DNA of 64,000 nt from Deinococcus cellulosilyticus NBRC 106333 = KACC 11606 (GTDB taxonomy: Bacteria > Deinococcota > Deinococci > Deinococcales > Deinococcaceae). The position numbers and the translations under genes were made by a program. The notes under the pieces were generated by a model that was given only the letters and a program-made list of their open reading frames with translations, made no database searches and was not told where the DNA came from. Shown in pieces: positions 1-8,545 of this stretch. Where the stretch lies: positions 1 through 64,000 of the forward strand of contig NZ_BJXB01000021.1 in the NCBI RefSeq assembly GCF_007990775.1. The letters are read 5' to 3'. Each line of letters begins with the position of its first letter. The stretch's first letter is position 1.

Positions 1-1
1 G

Positions 2-1582
2 TCAGTACACTTCCCCTTCCACGCTTTTCTCCTCAGCCTGCCTGACCCCCTGGGCCAGACTTTCCTTGAAGCTCATGAAGTCCATTTCCAGACCTTCGGC
101 AACGCGGCGACCATAGTCTTCATCTGCGAGGGTGAAATGCTTGACCATCTGCTGCTGGATCTGGGGAGCACAGTCTTTGAGGGCACTGACCAGATTGGAG
201 ATCAGGTCGTTGCGTTCCACATCGTTGTGTCGGCGGTAGGTCTCTCCGGCCTGGGCAAAATCGTTGGTGCGGGCAATTTTCTGTTGCACCAGATTTCCCT
301 CAATGCGAGGGGTGTAGGGTTTGCCTGCAGGTTGCGCTTCTTTCAATCCACCCAGAGTGGAAGGCTCGTAATTCACATGGGGGTTCTGGCCTTCTGGGAG
401 GTCCACATGGTAGGCCATCTGTCCACCCCTCTGGTTGGTCGCCACATGGGTTTTCGCGGCATTCACAGGGAGTTGCAGGTAATTGCTGCCCACCCGGTAA
501 CGCTGCGTGTCCGAGTAGGAGAAGGTGCGCCCCTGCAGCAGCTTGTCATCCGAGAAATCCAGACCGTCCACCAGCACCCCTGTTCCGAAAGCCACCTGTT
601 CCACCTCTGCGTGGTAATCCACAGGGTTGCGGTCCAGCACCATGCGGCCCACAGGCAGGAAGGGGAACTGCTCCTGGGGCCAGAGTTTGGTCGGGTCGAG
701 GGGATCGAAATCCAGCTCTGGGTGGTCATCGTCGCTCATGATCTGCACGCACAGTTCCCACTCGGGGAATTCGCCGCGCTCGATGGCCTCGTACAGGTCC
801 TGGGTGGCATGGCTGAAGTTCTTGCCCTGAATCTGGGAGGCTTCATCTGCCGTCAGGTTGCGGATGCCCTGCTTTGGCTCCCAGTGGTATTTGACCAGCA
901 CCGCCTGACCGTCCTTGTTGACCCACTTGTAGGTGTTCACACCACTGCCCTGCATTTCCCGGTAGTTGGCAGGAATGCCCCACGGCGAAAACAGGAAGGT
1001 GATCATGTGGGTGGCCTCGGGGGTCTGGGAGATGAAATCGAAAATGCGCTCAGGGTCCTGGATGTTGGTGATGGGATCAGGCTTGAAGGCATGCACCAGA
1101 TCAGGGAACTTCATGGCATCCCGGATGAAGAAGATCTTGAGGTTGTTCCCCACCAGGTCCCAGTTGCCATCCTCGGTGTAGAACTTCACCGCAAAACCAC
1201 GGGGGTCACGCAGGGTCTCAGGGGAGTGGTTCCCGTGAATCACTGTTGAGAAACGCACAAAGACAGGGGTGCGCTTTCCGGGCTCCTGAAAGAGCTTCGC
1301 ACGGGTGTACTTCGAGACAGGTTCATCTCCCACCTTGCCGTAGGCCTCGAAGTAACCGTGTGCACCTGCCCCTCTGGCATGCACCACACGCTCGGGAATG
1401 CGCTCCCGGTCAAAGTGCGTGATCTTCTCCAGAAAGTGGTAGTTCTCCAGCGTGGTGGGGCCTCTGTCGCCCACCGTGCGCAGGTTCTGGTTGTCGGACA
1501 CCGGATGCCCCTGGCGTGTGGTCAGGGTCTGGTCCTGGGATTGGGGGTTGATGACCGGATCTTTCCTGTTCTGGTCGCTCAT
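2..1582 (-). CDS. katA: Monofunctional heme catalase
   Basis: Decomposes hydrogen peroxide to water and oxygen in the cytoplasm. The 526-residue product has the complete catalase core: the distal His68 in RVVHARGAGAHG, the Asn pair at 146-147 (VGNN), and the proximal heme ligand Tyr356 in RTFSYSDTQRYRVG. The length fits small-subunit catalases. The ATG at 1582 is preceded by AGAGGAAG, a good ribosome-binding site, and the stop codon lies at bases 2-4, so the gene is complete. It stands alone on this strand and is divergent from the next gene. Catalase abundance is typical of radiation- and oxidation-resistant Deinococcus. The family call is certain; the exact symbol is by convention. Confidence 0.96.
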   Translation of the reverse strand: MSDQNRKDPVINPQSQDQTLTTRQGHPVSDNQNLRTVGDRGPTTLENYHFLEKITHFDRERIPERVVHARGAGAHGYFEAYGKVGDEPVSKYTRAKLFQEPGKRTPVFVRFSTVIHGNHSPETLRDPRGFAVKFYTEDGNWDLVGNNLKIFFIRDAMKFPDLVHAFKPDPITNIQDPERIFDFISQTPEATHMITFLFSPWGIPANYREMQGSGVNTYKWVNKDGQAVLVKYHWEPKQGIRNLTADEASQIQGKNFSHATQDLYEAIERGEFPEWELCVQIMSDDDHPELDFDPLDPTKLWPQEQFPFLPVGRMVLDRNPVDYHAEVEQVAFGTGVLVDGLDFSDDKLLQGRTFSYSDTQRYRVGSNYLQLPVNAAKTHVATNQRGGQMAYHVDLPEGQNPHVNYEPSTLGGLKEAQPAGKPYTPRIEGNLVQQKIARTNDFAQAGETYRRHNDVERNDLISNLVSALKDCAPQIQQQMVKHFTLADEDYGRRVAEGLEMDFMSFKESLAQGVRQAEEKSVEGEVY

Positions 1583-1842
1583 GGTCTTCCTCTAGTTGTG
1601 GCAAAGCTCAGTCAATGACAGCTTGAAACACAGGGCTTGCTGCAGGGCATTATTCGCTTCTTTTTCAGCTGCATCAGTAAATTCGGGTACGGAACTGTAC
1701 TCTCAGAGCAGCAGGCTGTAACCCTCCACACACCCCTTGCATCTGGAGCCTGAAATCACTCAAACTGCTGTGAGCAAAATGGCCTGTTCCTGCGCTCAGC
1801 GCCATAAAATAGAGACGACATTGTGGATGGGATGGGTGATTG

Positions 1843-2292
1843 ATGACGGTACTGACAAGACGCAAATCAACAGCGGTTCTCCCCTGGATCATTGGCGGCA
1901 TTCTGCTGCTGGGCACCGGAGCCTGGTTCGGTGTGCCCTACATCATGAACACCGTAGGCAACCCTGAGCAGAAAGAAACCCGCACCATCGAAAGCTGGCT
2001 GGCCGCGAGTGCCACCATGCTCCCCCTGGAAAACGCCGAAGGAGCCCAGTTTGCCTCCCTGCTCAAAAAAGCAGATGGTCAGGCCCTGCTGGTCCTCAAC
2101 CAGCAGGCAGAAGACGGGAAAGCTTATCAGGCCTGGAAAGTCAAAGGGGATGACATCACCTCCCTGGGCGTGGTGGGCCTGCGCACCCTGCAGATGGACA
2201 CCACAGGCCTGGACGCCGTTCTGGTCTCCCTGGAACCCCAAAGTGGCAGTGACGCCCCGACACAGATTCTGGGGGATGTGCAGTTGAAGTAA
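1843..2292 (+). CDS. Membrane-anchored anti-sigma factor RskA C-terminal domain protein
   Basis: The product (149 residues) has one N-terminal transmembrane segment at about residues 12-30, followed by an extracytoplasmic domain with the pattern QAWKV...LG and a C-terminal half rich in beta-strand character, resembling the C-terminal domain of anti-sigma-K factors (RskA). There is no cytoplasmic zinc-finger or sigma-binding segment and no sigma gene next to it, so it may not be a working anti-sigma factor. A TTG at 1840 directly precedes the ATG at 1843; ATG is preferred, with a weak GGATGGG upstream. It lies between katA and dcd on the opposite strand. Confidence 0.65.
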   Translation: MTVLTRRKSTAVLPWIIGGILLLGTGAWFGVPYIMNTVGNPEQKETRTIESWLAASATMLPLENAEGAQFASLLKKADGQALLVLNQQAEDGKAYQAWKVKGDDITSLGVVGLRTLQMDTTGLDAVLVSLEPQSGSDAPTQILGDVQLK

Positions 2293-2427
2293 GGCCAAGG
2301 GCCGAGGGCCCAGAGCCGAGCGCAAAAAAACGAATTCAGGGACATCAGAAGGCAATCCCTTGATGTCCCTGAACCGAAAAACAATCACCAGCAACCGGCT
2401 GAAAAGCAGACAGCTGATGGCTGAACC
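2291..2427. repeat. Heptad-periodic intergenic repeats (GGCCGAG and GCTGA types)
   Basis: Two short tracts between the RskA-like gene and dcd repeat with a 7-base period. One runs GGCCAAG, GGCCGAG, GGCCCAG, AGCCGAG from about 2292; the other runs AGCAGAC, AGCTGAT, GGCTGAA from about 2404. They belong to the window-wide family with consensus RGCNGAN. Confidence 0.6.
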
Positions 2428-2429
2428 CT

Positions 2430-4133
2430 TTACAACTTGGGCAGGGTCACGCCCGTCTGGCCCTGGTACTTGCCGCCACGGTCACGGTAGGTGACCTCTG
2501 GGCGTTCACCTTCAAAGAACAGCAGCTGAACGCACCCCTCATTGGCGTACATCTTGGCAGGCAGAGGGGTGGTGTTGGAGAACTCCAGCGTCACATGTCC
2601 CTCCCAGCCGGGCTCCAGGGGCGTTACATTTGCGACGATACCGCAGTTGTGAACGAAAACCCCGGCTTCCAGAGCAAAGTTGCCCGCTTCGGGAACGGTC
2701 AGGCAGTACACATCGTGGGTCCCTTCAAGTTCACGGATGGCGACCACTTTGTGGTTGACCACTTCTGTGCCTTTAAAAGCCTGCACCACATGACGGAAGC
2801 GTCGGAAGACACTGCGGTCACATCCCAGCAGTCTGGCTGCACCCCGGATGGAGCCTGTTTCATCCAGGGCCTGGCGCACCGTCTGTTCATTGATTTCAGG
2901 TCTCAGGCGAATGTTTCGGGCAATCTCCTTCTGGCGTGCAATGCGCTCTTCAGAAGCTTTGTTCCAGGCTGCGCGGGACAGCTGGCCGATTTTTTCGCGG
3001 AGCTCGGGATTCTGGTAGGCCGCCCTGATGCGTTCCTGTTGCTTTTCCCGCTCTTCTGCGGTCCAGCGGGTCAGGTGCTTGAGGAGCAGTTTGCCCCTGG
3101 CCTCCGCATAACGCTCATCCTTCCAGAAATTGCTGGCCCGGACACTCTGGGCAGCGCGGTATGTTCTGTACCAGCTGTCGTTCTGACGCAGTTCCGCCAG
3201 AGCGTCTTTGATGCTCAGGCTGTGTTCCTGAGGATCAAATTCACCGCCCTGGTCCTGGTTCAGGTAGGTGATGGCATTGTGCATGTGGATGTGCTCACTG
3301 GCATCCACACGGGTGATGTTCCAGGGATTGTTGTTGCGGCGGTTGTGGTCCAGGTGGTGGCGGTGTGTTCCTGGCGCATCTTCATAAATCCCGTTTTGCA
3401 GGTTCCACTCGTCTGCCAGCCTGTGTGTGGGGTACATGTGACCGGACAGGGGCTGGTACACCATCTCATAACCCCTGTAGGCCTTGCGGTACAGGGGCAT
3501 CAGGGAATCTCCGGCCCTGAGGTTTCCAGCCTGCACACTGCGGCCATCTCTGGTGATGAACTCGTGGTCTGGTGTGGCCTCAATGACCTCTCCGTTGTCC
3601 AGTTCGATTTCCAGCAGCCTGTCCTGACCGATCAGGCGGGGAGATTCCAGCAGGGTCACCGTGATTCTGCCATGCTCGTTCAGGGAGTACCCAAAAAAGG
3701 CCTCACCCCCGGCAGCACGCTCAGCCATTTCCTTCAGGGTGGGGGAAGTCCCATCGGCCAGGGCAACACGGGTGTTTGCGCTGAAGCAACGTGCATACGT
3801 GCTTTTTCCAAGTGCCACCACCATCACTGTGTCAGGAATTTTCAGGTATTCCACACTGCGGGCCAGCACGAAGCTGTTGGGTGGAATGATGATCTCATCT
3901 GAAACAATGTCCACAAAACCCTTGGGGTCAAACTCCTTGGGGTCCACCACGGTGTTGAAGGCATTCACAAACACCTTCCACTCGGGAGCGCAACGCAGGT
4001 CGTACCCGAAGCTCGAAAGACCATAGCTGATCACTCCGGCATTCTGGGCATTTCTCACGAGGCGCTCCTCGAAGGGTTCAATCATGCCCTGTTGGGCCAG
4101 CTCTCTGATTCGCCAGTCAGGAAGAATACTCAT
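2430..4133 (-). CDS. dcd: dCTP deaminase precursor interrupted by an intein
   Basis: dCTP deaminase converts dCTP to dUTP for thymidylate synthesis. The exteins total 186 residues, the usual Dcd length, and show the active-site motif GKSTYAR in the N-extein and the catalytic Glu in GHVTLEFSN in the C-extein. An in-frame intein of 381 residues sits directly after the Arg of STYAR, so the precursor cannot be active until spliced. The start is set at the ATG at 4133, where MSILPDWRIREL matches the family N-terminus. TAGAAT lies 7 bases upstream, suggesting a leaderless mRNA. Upstream in-frame codons to 4223 are not conserved sequence and are left out. Confidence 0.93.
   Translation of the reverse strand: MSILPDWRIRELAQQGMIEPFEERLVRNAQNAGVISYGLSSFGYDLRCAPEWKVFVNAFNTVVDPKEFDPKGFVDIVSDEIIIPPNSFVLARSVEYLKIPDTVMVVALGKSTYARCFSANTRVALADGTSPTLKEMAERAAGGEAFFGYSLNEHGRITVTLLESPRLIGQDRLLEIELDNGEVIEATPDHEFITRDGRSVQAGNLRAGDSLMPLYRKAYRGYEMVYQPLSGHMYPTHRLADEWNLQNGIYEDAPGTHRHHLDHNRRNNNPWNITRVDASEHIHMHNAITYLNQDQGGEFDPQEHSLSIKDALAELRQNDSWYRTYRAAQSVRASNFWKDERYAEARGKLLLKHLTRWTAEEREKQQERIRAAYQNPELREKIGQLSRAAWNKASEERIARQKEIARNIRLRPEINEQTVRQALDETGSIRGAARLLGCDRSVFRRFRHVVQAFKGTEVVNHKVVAIRELEGTHDVYCLTVPEAGNFALEAGVFVHNCGIVANVTPLEPGWEGHVTLEFSNTTPLPAKMYANEGCVQLLFFEGERPEVTYRDRGGKYQGQTGVTLPKL
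2646..3788 (-). mobile_element. HNH-endonuclease intein in Dcd
   Basis: The intein starts at Cys (CFSANTRV) and ends VFVHN before a Cys +1 residue of the C-extein. Block B is seen as ATPDHEFIT, and block F/G as DVYCLTVPEAGNFALEAG with the terminal His-Asn. The central part has an HNH-type nuclease segment (RHHLDHNRRNNNPWNI) and further on a helix-turn-helix-like segment (GSIRGAARLLGCDRS) that could read the homing site. Base composition matches the host gene, so it is either old or from a similar genome. All splicing residues are present, so it should be active in splicing; homing activity is an inference. Confidence 0.9.
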
Positions 4134-4139
4134 GGAGAG

Positions 4140-4146
4140 CATTCTA
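4140..4146 (-). promoter_or_regulatory. -10 box of dcd (leaderless)
   Basis: TAGAAT on the minus strand (4141-4146) followed by 7 bases and the ATG of dcd. Confidence 0.5.
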
Positions 4147-4180
4147 ATGCACAATTGGGTCAAAAGCATTTTTGTTGTCT

Positions 4181-4357
4181 GGCAGAAAGTTTGCGGAAGG
4201 CAGAAAGCAGAAGGCCAAGGCAAAACAGCAAAAGCAAAGGCTTTAACAAACAGCGATCTTGCCTTCAGGCGAATGATCCCAGATTTTAATGACCCTAAAC
4301 TCTCGGAGCATCACAAACCCTTCTGCCTTCTGCCTTCTGCCTTCTGCTTTCTGCCCC
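4181..4357. repeat. Heptad repeats of the GGCAGAA type
   Basis: Two tracts in the dcd-era gap: from 4193 units such as GGCAGAA, AGCAGAA, GGCCAAG; and from 4319 four or five tandem TTCTGCC units, the same word on the other strand. They could pair with each other in a transcript. Confidence 0.65.
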
Positions 4358-4378
4358 CGATCCCTCATCCTCGGGTGC

Positions 4379-4384
4379 TAGACT
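4379..4384 (+). promoter_or_regulatory. -10 box of era (leaderless)
   Basis: TAGACT followed by 6 bases and the GTG start at 4391. No Shine-Dalgarno sequence lies between. Confidence 0.6.
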
Positions 4385-4390
4385 GTAAAA

Positions 4391-5296
4391 GTGACTGACG
4401 CTCAAAACACCTCCACCCATTCCGGCTTCATTGCCATTGTCGGCAAACCGAACGTGGGTAAATCCACCCTGCTCAACAACATGCTCGGGGTCAAAGTCGC
4501 CCCGATCACCAATCGCCCGCAGACCACCCGTCGGGGCATCCGTGGGATCCTCACCGAGGACAATTCCCAGATTGTCTTTGTGGACACCCCCGGCATGCAC
4601 AAGGCCAAAGATGCCCTGGGCAAATACATGAATGAGGAAATTCAGGCTGCCCTCTCGGACGTGGACGCCATTCTGTGGATTGTGGACCTGCGCCACCCTC
4701 CCACCGAAGAGGATGTGATGGTGTCCCGCACCATCAAGGACATCGACAAACCCCTGATTGTGGTGGGCAACAAACTGGACGCTGCCAAGTACCCCGAGGA
4801 AGCCCTGCGCCTGTACACCAACCTGCTCGGTGAGCGGGAATTCGGGACCCGCACCCTCAGCGCACAGGAGCACCCCGAGTCCCTGCTGGACCTGAAGCTG
4901 CAACTGTTCAGCCTGCTTCCTGAAAACCCCTTCTTCTTTGATGAGAAGAGCCGCAGCGACCAGTCCCGTGAGAACTGGGCTGCTGAAATCATCCGCGAAG
5001 AAGCCATGAAGCGTCTGGAAGAAGAACTCCCCTACGCTGTGGCCACCCGCGTCACCGACTGGGAAGACCGCCCGGATGGCATCATCGAGATTTATTGCGA
5101 TGTGATCGTGGAGCGCCCTGGCCACAAAGCCATCGTGATCGGCAAGGGGGCCAGCAAACTCAAGGAGATCGGCCAGGGAGCACGCAAACAACTGGAAGTC
5201 TTCCTGAACACCAAAATCTTCCTGAAGCTGCACGTGAAGGTCATGCCCAACTGGCGTGAAGATCCTGAAGCCCTGAGGCAACTCGGGTACGAGTAA
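4391..5296 (+). CDS. era: GTPase Era
   Basis: Essential Ras-like GTPase that binds 16S rRNA and helps assemble the 30S subunit. The 301-residue protein has G1 GKPNVGKS at 18-25, the G2 region NRPQTTRRGI, G3 DTPG at 65-68, G4 NKLD at 127-130, and a C-terminal type II KH domain (about 205-290) with the GKGASKLKEIG loop. The start codon is GTG at 4391. The TAGACT box 6 bases upstream and the lack of a ribosome-binding site point to leaderless translation. It is monocistronic, ending in an intrinsic terminator. Confidence 0.97.
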   Translation: MTDAQNTSTHSGFIAIVGKPNVGKSTLLNNMLGVKVAPITNRPQTTRRGIRGILTEDNSQIVFVDTPGMHKAKDALGKYMNEEIQAALSDVDAILWIVDLRHPPTEEDVMVSRTIKDIDKPLIVVGNKLDAAKYPEEALRLYTNLLGEREFGTRTLSAQEHPESLLDLKLQLFSLLPENPFFFDEKSRSDQSRENWAAEIIREEAMKRLEEELPYAVATRVTDWEDRPDGIIEIYCDVIVERPGHKAIVIGKGASKLKEIGQGARKQLEVFLNTKIFLKLHVKVMPNWREDPEALRQLGYE

Positions 5297-5344
5297 AAGG
5301 TTTCTGGGGATAAGATCCCCCTGTTCTTCGCTCCGCTCGAACGG

Positions 5345-5370
5345 TCCCCCTTCAGAGGGGGATTTTTGTT
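5345..5370 (+). terminator. era terminator
   Basis: TCCCCCT-TCAG-AGGGGGA stem followed by TTTTTG. Confidence 0.75.
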
Positions 5371-5530
5371 TGTCTGAGATGGCTTCAATATTGGTGGCAC
5401 ATCAACCCCCTTTCGTTAAGCGCCTCAGTGCCGACCGGGCCGTCCCGGAGGCACGTTTTAAGAGGTAAGAAGGGGGACAGCTTCGAGCAACGCGAGAAGC
5501 AGGGGGGATCTGGCCTTGGTGCTTTCTGAC

Positions 5531-5559
5531 AATAAAGAGTCCCCCTCTGAAGGGGGACC
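5531..5559 (-). terminator. ridA terminator
   Basis: On the minus strand GTCCCCCTTCAGAGGGGGAC is followed by TCTTTATT, part of the repeated hairpin element. Confidence 0.6.
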
Positions 5560-5586
5560 GCACAAGTGAAACGAGCACAGGGGGAT

Positions 5587-5964
5587 TTACTCCACCAGCG
5601 CAATGCACTCAATCTCGACCAGCGAGTCTTTGGGCAGGCGGGCCACCTCGATGGTGCTGCGGGCAGGGTAGGGTTCAGGCATGTACTGGGCAAAAACCGT
5701 GTTCATCTCGGTGAAGGTGTTCATGTCTTTGAGGAACACCGTGACCTTCACGACTTTGCTGAGGTCGGTGCCAGCGGCGGTCAGCACGGCAATGATGTTC
5801 TTGAAGACCTGGTGGGTCTGGTCGGTGACATTGTCGCCCACGACTTCGTTGTTGTTGTTCAGGGGAATCTGGCCGCTGAGGAAAACCAGGTTGCCGTAAC
5901 GGATGGCCTGTGAATAGGGACCGAGTGCTGCAGGGGCTTCTGAAGTGTTGATGCGTTCTTTCAT
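5587..5964 (-). CDS. ridA: RidA family enamine/imine deaminase
   Basis: Hydrolyses reactive 2-aminoacrylate-type imines released by PLP enzymes. The 125-residue protein has the family hallmarks: GPYSQA near the N-terminus, the FLSGQI strand, Arg102 in YPARST that holds the substrate carboxylate, and Glu in VEIEC near the end. The ATG at 5964 is preferred over the upstream ATGs at 5973 and 5976 because GGAGG precedes it and MKERINT matches family starts. It is convergent with era. Confidence 0.92.
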   Translation of the reverse strand: MKERINTSEAPAALGPYSQAIRYGNLVFLSGQIPLNNNNEVVGDNVTDQTHQVFKNIIAVLTAAGTDLSKVVKVTVFLKDMNTFTEMNTVFAQYMPEPYPARSTIEVARLPKDSLVEIECIALVE

Positions 5965-6032
5965 GCCCTCCATCATACTGAGCTGAACCGGAGTTGTCTG
6001 AACCCGGATCAGATGTGCTTTGTGGTCAGGGC

Positions 6033-6959
6033 TCAGGTGCCCGGCATCTGGCGGGTCAGGACCATCACTTCGATGAAGAGCAGCACCAGTCCGACCAGCA
6101 TCACCCAGAGCCAGAGCAGGTTGCCTTGCTGTCTGGTGCCAAAGAGGTCGTAGTAGTACTGGATGCCCTGTGGGTTCTGCGGAACCGTGTAGGCCTTGAC
6201 TGGAGGCTTCTGGGGGCGCAGTTTCTGCACCTCAATCACGATGGCGGAGATGTTGTCGATGCCACCTGCTTCGTTGGCCTCGTGCACGAGGTTTTTGACC
6301 CGATCCTCGGTGAACTGGGAGGTCTTGAGGACCTGTTCGATCTGGGTGTCCATCAGCATGCCGTGGATGCCGTCGGTGCAAATCAAGAGCAGGTCTCCGT
6401 ACTCAAGTTCCTGCATGTACAGGTCAAGTTTCACGTCTCTGGAGCTGCCCATGGCGTTGATCAGCACATTGCGCATGGTGTGCTTCAGGGCCTCTTCTTC
6501 GGTGATGATGCCTGCCCTGACCTGTTCGGCGACCCAGGAGTGGTCACGGGTGATCTGGGTCATGTGGCCATCCCTGAAGAGGTAGGCACGGGAGTCGCCG
6601 ATGTTGGCAATCCAGGCGTAGTTGTGCTCGATGAGCACGGTGGTGAGGGTGGTCCCCATTCCACGTTTGTCTGGCGCCCTGGAGGCCTGATACACCGCCT
6701 GGTTGGCCGCTTCGATGGCCTGCAGCAAACGGTGTGGGTTGGAGGATTTGTCTTTGGCGTAATTCTGCTGGAGCTCTTTGAGGGCCAGCTGGCTTGCATA
6801 ATCGCCCGAGCGGTGCCCACCCATGCCGTCTGCAACGGCATACAGCCCTCCGTAGGGGAGGGTCAGGGTGAGAATGGCGTCCTCGTTCAGGTTTCTGATT
6901 CTTCCCTGGTCGGTGAGGTATGACACGTTGAGGGCACCGGGCTTCACGATTCTTATCAT
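6033..6959 (-). CDS. PP2C-type Ser/Thr protein phosphatase, membrane-anchored
   Basis: Metal-dependent phosphatase of the PP2C/Stp family that reverses Ser/Thr phosphorylation. The 308-residue protein has the metal-binding motif VADGMGGHRSGD (Asp44), NIGDSRAYL, the TDG motif and the closing GGIDNISAI, then a Pro-rich linker and one C-terminal transmembrane helix (about 281-301). That places the catalytic domain in the cytoplasm on a membrane tether. The start at 6959 (MIRIVKPGAL) is chosen by homology; in-frame codons further upstream look non-coding. No kinase gene is adjacent. Confidence 0.9.
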   Translation of the reverse strand: MIRIVKPGALNVSYLTDQGRIRNLNEDAILTLTLPYGGLYAVADGMGGHRSGDYASQLALKELQQNYAKDKSSNPHRLLQAIEAANQAVYQASRAPDKRGMGTTLTTVLIEHNYAWIANIGDSRAYLFRDGHMTQITRDHSWVAEQVRAGIITEEEALKHTMRNVLINAMGSSRDVKLDLYMQELEYGDLLLICTDGIHGMLMDTQIEQVLKTSQFTEDRVKNLVHEANEAGGIDNISAIVIEVQKLRPQKPPVKAYTVPQNPQGIQYYYDLFGTRQQGNLLWLWVMLVGLVLLFIEVMVLTRQMPGT

Positions 6960-7161
6960 ACCTGATGCACTGCACAAATGGAGCGAAAGTGTAACCAAAT
7001 CGTCAAGCGCAACGGTGCTGACTTTCCGGCCACAGAACACTGACGTTCTTTTGACACGGCCCCCCTAGTAATAGAGGCATTGCGGGATTGGATACAGAAC
7101 GGGTGTCCAGTCCTGCTGGTGTGTTGCTGCTGAATTGAAAAGCACACCGGAGGTCTCTCAC

Positions 7162-8475
7162 ATGAAACAGCCCCACATGAAACAACACTGGATGATGACT
7201 TTGCTGCTTGCCTCCTCCTTCGGGGTGGCCCAGGCCGAACCCCTCACCGTCGACTTCTGGTACACCTTCGGGGATGCCAAACGCAGCGCGTTCATTCAGG
7301 CCCGTGCCGAGGAATACAACAAAACCCACACCGACGTGAAAGTGGTCCCCACCTACAAAGGCTCCTACAACGACACCCTGCAGGCCGCCATCCTGGCTTC
7401 CCGCCAGGGCAAGGCCCCTGCCCTGGTGCAGGTGGTGGAGGTGGGCAGCCAGCTCGCCTGGGACAGTGGCATCTTCCAGCCTGTGGGCGGCATCGGCAAG
7501 GTGGATTTCAGCGATTACATCAAACCCGTGCTGAACTACTACACCATTCAGGGCAAGGTGAACAGCCTCCCCTTCAACTCCTCTTCTCCCGTGCTGTACT
7601 ACAACAAGGACCTGATGGAGAAGATGGGCCTGGACCCCAGCCGTCCCCCCACCACCTACGGGGCCGTGCTGAAAGCCTGCGAGAAGATCAAAATGCAGAG
7701 CAGCGACATCAAGTGCATCGGGTTCAACATCCACTCCTGGTTTGTGGAGCAGTGGATGGCCCAGCAGGGTGCCGCGCTGGTCAACAACGACAACGGACGC
7801 AAGGGCCGTGCCACCGAAGCCAACCTGACCAGCCCTGCTGCGAAGAAAATCTTCAACTGGATCAAGACCCTGAGCGATAAGGGCTACTACACCTCCAGCG
7901 GCAAACTTGAAGACTGGGACGGCAGCGATGCCATCTTCACCAACCAGAAAGTGGTCTTCCACATCACCTCCACCGCCGACATCGGCAACATCGGGGACGC
8001 CGCCAGAAAAGCAGGCTTCAAGATGGGTGTGGGTGTGCTGCCCATCGCAGACGGAGCCAAACGCAATGGCGTGGTGATCGGTGGGGCCTCCCTGTGGGTT
8101 GCCAAAGGCATCAGCGAAAAGCAGGCCGATGCTGCCCTGGATTTCGCCCTGTACCTCACCAACCCCAAAAACATGGCCGCATGGCACAAACTGACCGGGT
8201 ACTACCCTGTGCGCAACAGCAGCGTGGACCTGCTCCGCAAAGAAGGCTGGTTCACCCAGGCTCCCGTGCAGACCGTGGCCTTCAACCAGCTCTTGAAAAC
8301 CCAGTCCAACGTCGCCACCGGAGGGGCCCTGCTCGGCAGCTTCATCGAGGTGCGCAAGATCATCGAGGAAGGCATCCAGAAGGTGCTCTCTGGAAGCAGC
8401 GTGGACGCCACCCTGCAGGAAGCCAAAGCCAGAGCTGATAAGGCCATTCAGGACTACAACAAGAATTTCCAGTAA
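7162..8475 (+). CDS. ugpB: ABC transporter substrate-binding protein, UgpB-like
   Basis: Extracellular solute receptor (437 residues) with a signal peptide ending AQA before EPLTVDFWYTFGD. It resembles glycerol-3-phosphate/sugar receptors of the UgpB type through the VPTYKGSYND segment and the GKAPALVQVVEVG segment. The ATG at 7162 is chosen because CCGGAGGT lies 7 bases upstream. It heads a three-gene importer set with two permeases. Substrate could be glycerol-3-phosphate, a glycerophosphodiester or a sugar; sequence alone does not decide. Confidence 0.85.
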   Translation: MKQPHMKQHWMMTLLLASSFGVAQAEPLTVDFWYTFGDAKRSAFIQARAEEYNKTHTDVKVVPTYKGSYNDTLQAAILASRQGKAPALVQVVEVGSQLAWDSGIFQPVGGIGKVDFSDYIKPVLNYYTIQGKVNSLPFNSSSPVLYYNKDLMEKMGLDPSRPPTTYGAVLKACEKIKMQSSDIKCIGFNIHSWFVEQWMAQQGAALVNNDNGRKGRATEANLTSPAAKKIFNWIKTLSDKGYYTSSGKLEDWDGSDAIFTNQKVVFHITSTADIGNIGDAARKAGFKMGVGVLPIADGAKRNGVVIGGASLWVAKGISEKQADAALDFALYLTNPKNMAAWHKLTGYYPVRNSSVDLLRKEGWFTQAPVQTVAFNQLLKTQSNVATGGALLGSFIEVRKIIEEGIQKVLSGSSVDATLQEAKARADKAIQDYNKNFQ

Positions 8476-8501
8476 ACCTTCCCCACCTCGCTCGTTTCAC
8501 T

Positions 8502-8536
8502 CGCTTTCCTCCCCTTCTCGGGGAGGATTTTCCCTG
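8502..8536 (+). terminator. Hairpin between ugpB and ugpA
   Basis: CCTCCCC-TTCT-CGGGGAGG followed by ATTTTCC. Its position between receptor and permease genes suggests partial termination or 3'-end protection, giving more receptor than permease. Confidence 0.55.
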
Positions 8537-8545
8537 AGGCACCCC

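Larger units (their letters stand above)
5305..5590. repeat. Inverted copies of a GATCCCCCTG...GTCCCCCTT hairpin repeat
   Basis: The era-ridA gap holds two inverted copies of one element: a GATCCCCCTG half, a variable arm rich in CGCT/TTCGCT words, then GTCCCCCTTCAGAGGGGGA. One reads rightward at 5305-5370, the other leftward at about 5531-5590; a third, longer partial copy fills the middle (about 5400-5515). The end hairpins act as terminators for era and ridA. Related copies lie at 25066-25225. Confidence 0.65.

Noticed and set aside
137..1249. A 370-codon open frame opposite katA
   Set aside because: It mirrors the codon pattern of the catalase gene and has no protein-like motifs or ribosome-binding site.
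4319..4357. CRISPR-like array from tandem TTCTGCC units
   Set aside because: The units are 7 bases and contiguous, without spacers, and no cas genes are present.
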